Assembly (NCBI RefSeq): GCF_900129825.1
Contig: NZ_FQWZ01000006.1
Location: forward strand, 145,674 to 209,673
Origin: Hydrocarboniphaga daqingensis
GTDB lineage: Bacteria; Pseudomonadota; Gammaproteobacteria; Nevskiales; Nevskiaceae
Reading direction: 5' to 3'
DNA: 64,000 nucleotides
This document shows positions 62,421 to 64,000 of the stretch, one piece after another. The stretch's first letter is position 1. Every line of letters begins with the position of its first letter. The notes below the pieces were generated by a model. That model saw only the letters and a program-made list of their open reading frames with translations, searched no databases and was not told the origin of the DNA. The position numbers were made by a program, and so were the translations under genes.

Positions 62421-64000
62421 ATGCTGAGCGCCCGCTGGCTGCGCTGGCACCTGCTGGCCGCCATCTTGATGAGCTTGGCCTGGGCCGGCGCACTGCTGTT
62501 GCAGCAGCAGCACCGCGAGCAGCAGGGAATCGATCAGGATCAGCAAGCACTCGATCGCGCCGAGAGCCAGCTGCTCGATCGCTTTGCCGACATGGTCAAC
62601 GACCTTCGATTCGTCGCCAGCGCGCACGAACTGCACCGCGTGCTGACCGACCGCTCCGACTCCGCGGTCGACGGCGTGACCGCGCTTTTCGAGGCCTTGC
62701 TGCGCGACAAGCCCGGCTATATCAGCGCGCGCCTGTTCGACGACGAGGGACGGATGCTGGCGCGTGTCGACCGGCGTGGCGATCAACTGCGACGCCTGCC
62801 ACCCGCGACCTTGGCGCGAAGCGACGGCCAAGACCTGTTCGACGCGGCCAGAGTGCTGCAGCCGCGCATGGTCTATCTGGCACGACTGGCGCTGGAAGTG
62901 GACAACGGCACGCTGGCGCTGCCGCACCGCCCGCTGCTGCGTGCGGCCGTGCCGCTGCGAATTCCCGGCCGGCCCGCGATGGTGCTGGTACTGGATCGGG
63001 ATGCCGCGCCGCTGCTGGACGGCGTGGTGCGACAGATGAACTCGCCAGGGGCCCAGGCGATGATCGTCGACGACCTCGGCTACTGGCTGCATCACCCCGA
63101 AGCCAGTCAGCGCTGGGGCGCGCAACTGGGCGCTGGCACCAGCCTGGCGCGCCGATACCCGGAGACCTGGGTGGCCATTCAGGGCGCGCGCGGTGAACGT
63201 CGCGACGACAGCGGGACATGGTCGTACCGGCCACTGCGGCCAGCGCCAACCATCAGCGGCATCGCCGGTCCGATCGCGGCTCATGGACTATGGCTGCTGG
63301 TTCACCGACCCAAGCAAGTCCTGTGGCTGCCGCAACGCGTGGTCGATGATCCGAGGTTTTGGATCGTCCAATTGCTGATGCTGATCTTCAGCGGCCTGCT
63401 GGCACAGCAGCGCAGCCGACACCACCACTGGCGCCGCCAGCAGCAGCAGGCGCTGCAACAGGTCGAAGCCGGTGCGCAGGCGCAGCGCGACATGCGCGAA
63501 CGGGTCTACCGGCTCGGGCTGAGCCTGCAGACCGCTACGACGCTACATCGCTTCGGCGAAGTGCTGCTTAGCGAACTGGCACGGGTGCTCCCGCTATCGG
63601 TCGGCGCGCTGTATCTGAGCGACGGGCGCTGGCTGCGCGCAATCGCCGGCTATGGCTTGCCCGATGACGTGACGCTGCGCCAGTTCAAGTCCGGCGAAGG
63701 CCTGCTCAGCGAGGCGCTGGCGAGCCAGCAACGCATCACGCTCGCCAAGCTGCCACCGGACTATCTGGAAGTGCGCAGCGCGCTGGGCCAAGCGCCGCCC
63801 AGCCAGCTGTTGCTGGTGCCGCTATGGCTGCGCGCCGACAAGCTCGGCGTGCTCGAACTCGGCTTGACCCAGCCGCTGAGCGTGATCGCCGAGCAGACGC
63901 TGCGCCAATGCCTGCCGCTGATCGCGCTGCATCTGGCCAATCTGCGCCAGCGCCCCGACACCGACGAGACGCCATCGGACAAGACGCCGACGGCGGCGGT
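62421..64000 (+). CDS. membrane sensor protein with extracytoplasmic sensor and GAF domain, N-terminal part
   Basis: Open reading frame of 526 codons to the right edge without a stop. Residues about 5-25 form TM1 (WLRWHLLAAILMSLAWAGAL); a 280-residue periplasmic dCache/4HB-like sensor follows; TM2 lies near 312-331 (WIVQLLMLIFSGLLAQQ); a coiled linker rich in Gln/His leads to a GAF domain at about 374-510 (VGALYLSDGRWLRAIAGYGL, LLVPLWLRADKLGVLELGL). The output domain (histidine kinase or diguanylate cyclase) lies beyond the window. ATG 62421; divergent from cysH. Confidence 0.8.
   Translation, partial: MLSARWLRWHLLAAILMSLAWAGALLLQQQHREQQGIDQDQQALDRAESQLLDRFADMVNDLRFVASAHELHRVLTDRSDSAVDGVTALFEALLRDKPGYISARLFDDEGRMLARVDRRGDQLRRLPPATLARSDGQDLFDAARVLQPRMVYLARLALEVDNGTLALPHRPLLRAAVPLRIPGRPAMVLVLDRDAAPLLDGVVRQMNSPGAQAMIVDDLGYWLHHPEASQRWGAQLGAGTSLARRYPETWVAIQGARGERRDDSGTWSYRPLRPAPTISGIAGPIAAHGLWLLVHRPKQVLWLPQRVVDDPRFWIVQLLMLIFSGLLAQQRSRHHHWRRQQQQALQQVEAGAQAQRDMRERVYRLGLSLQTATTLHRFGEVLLSELARVLPLSVGALYLSDGRWLRAIAGYGLPDDVTLRQFKSGEGLLSEALASQQRITLAKLPPDYLEVRSALGQAPPSQLLLVPLWLRADKLGVLELGLTQPLSVIAEQTLRQCLPLIALHLANLRQRPDTDETPSDKTPTAA

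Noticed and set aside
1-64000. tRNA, rRNA, CRISPR or intact IS elements
   Set aside because: I looked for TPsiC-type GGTTCRA stems with CCA ends, regularly spaced direct repeats and transposase motifs and found none that hold up.

Overview
The window looks like chromosomal DNA of a GC-rich (about 65% by eye) gammaproteobacterium. The block orders ndk-rlmN-pilW-rodZ-ispG-hisS-yfgM-bamB-der, ygfB-pepP-ubiH-ubiI and glyA-nrdR-ribD-ribE-ribBA-ribH-nusB-thiL are typical of that class. A split glycine decarboxylase (gcvPA/gcvPB), a DUF1302 outer-membrane protein and many secreted or lipoprotein hydrolases suggest a Xanthomonadales/Nevskiales-like environmental lineage; this assignment is inference. 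I see no rRNA, tRNA, CRISPR array, prophage or intact insertion sequence.

Layout. 1-7516: leftward riboflavin/one-carbon/NAD block (nadA, glyA, nrdR, ribD, ribE, ribBA, ribH, nusB, 5' part of thiL), with a REP-like inverted doublet between nadA and glyA. 7930-15165: accessory stretch with a DUF1302 porin-like protein, the 3' remnant of an Rhs gene carrying an RNase-like toxin tip plus a putative immunity gene (lower GC), a degenerate M28 peptidase lipoprotein coupled to a family-I lipase lipoprotein, and an AraC regulator. 15427-26952: leftward housekeeping block (der, bamB, yfgM, hisS, ispG, rodZ, pilW, rlmN, ndk, lgt, rlmI-like). 27116-30547: PfkB sugar/nucleoside kinase, then divergently a small lipoprotein and a DUF4105 protein, with a CRP-type palindrome between them. 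30567-36895: glycine-cleavage operon gcvT-gcvH-gcvPA-gcvPB followed by zwf, headed by a tandem glycine riboswitch. 37070-44663: acyl-CoA dehydrogenase, the ubiI-like/ubiH/pepP/ygfB operon and divergent argA. 44685-50907: bioA, rsmE, a DUF445 protein, an AsmA-family protein, tag. 51408-56112: prkA-yeaH-spoVR, a conserved stress module. 56263-64000: M43-type metalloprotease, cysS, a transglutaminase-like TPR lipoprotein, ilvD, cysH, and the first 526 codons of a GAF-containing membrane sensor cut by the right edge.

How the genes work together. GlyA and the Gcv complex exchange serine, glycine and one-carbon units. The rib block makes FMN/FAD, used by the Ubi hydroxylases and the acyl-CoA dehydrogenase. 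BamB, RodZ, PilW, Lgt and AsmA serve envelope building. PrkA (AAA+), YeaH (a VWA protein with an intact MIDAS) and SpoVR form the most intriguing multi-gene module. Other notable points are back-to-back promoters predicted to give leaderless argA and ygfB mRNAs, a terminator hairpin inside the start of the DUF4105 gene, and enzymes whose catalytic residues are missing (second half of RibBA; the M28-like peptidase).
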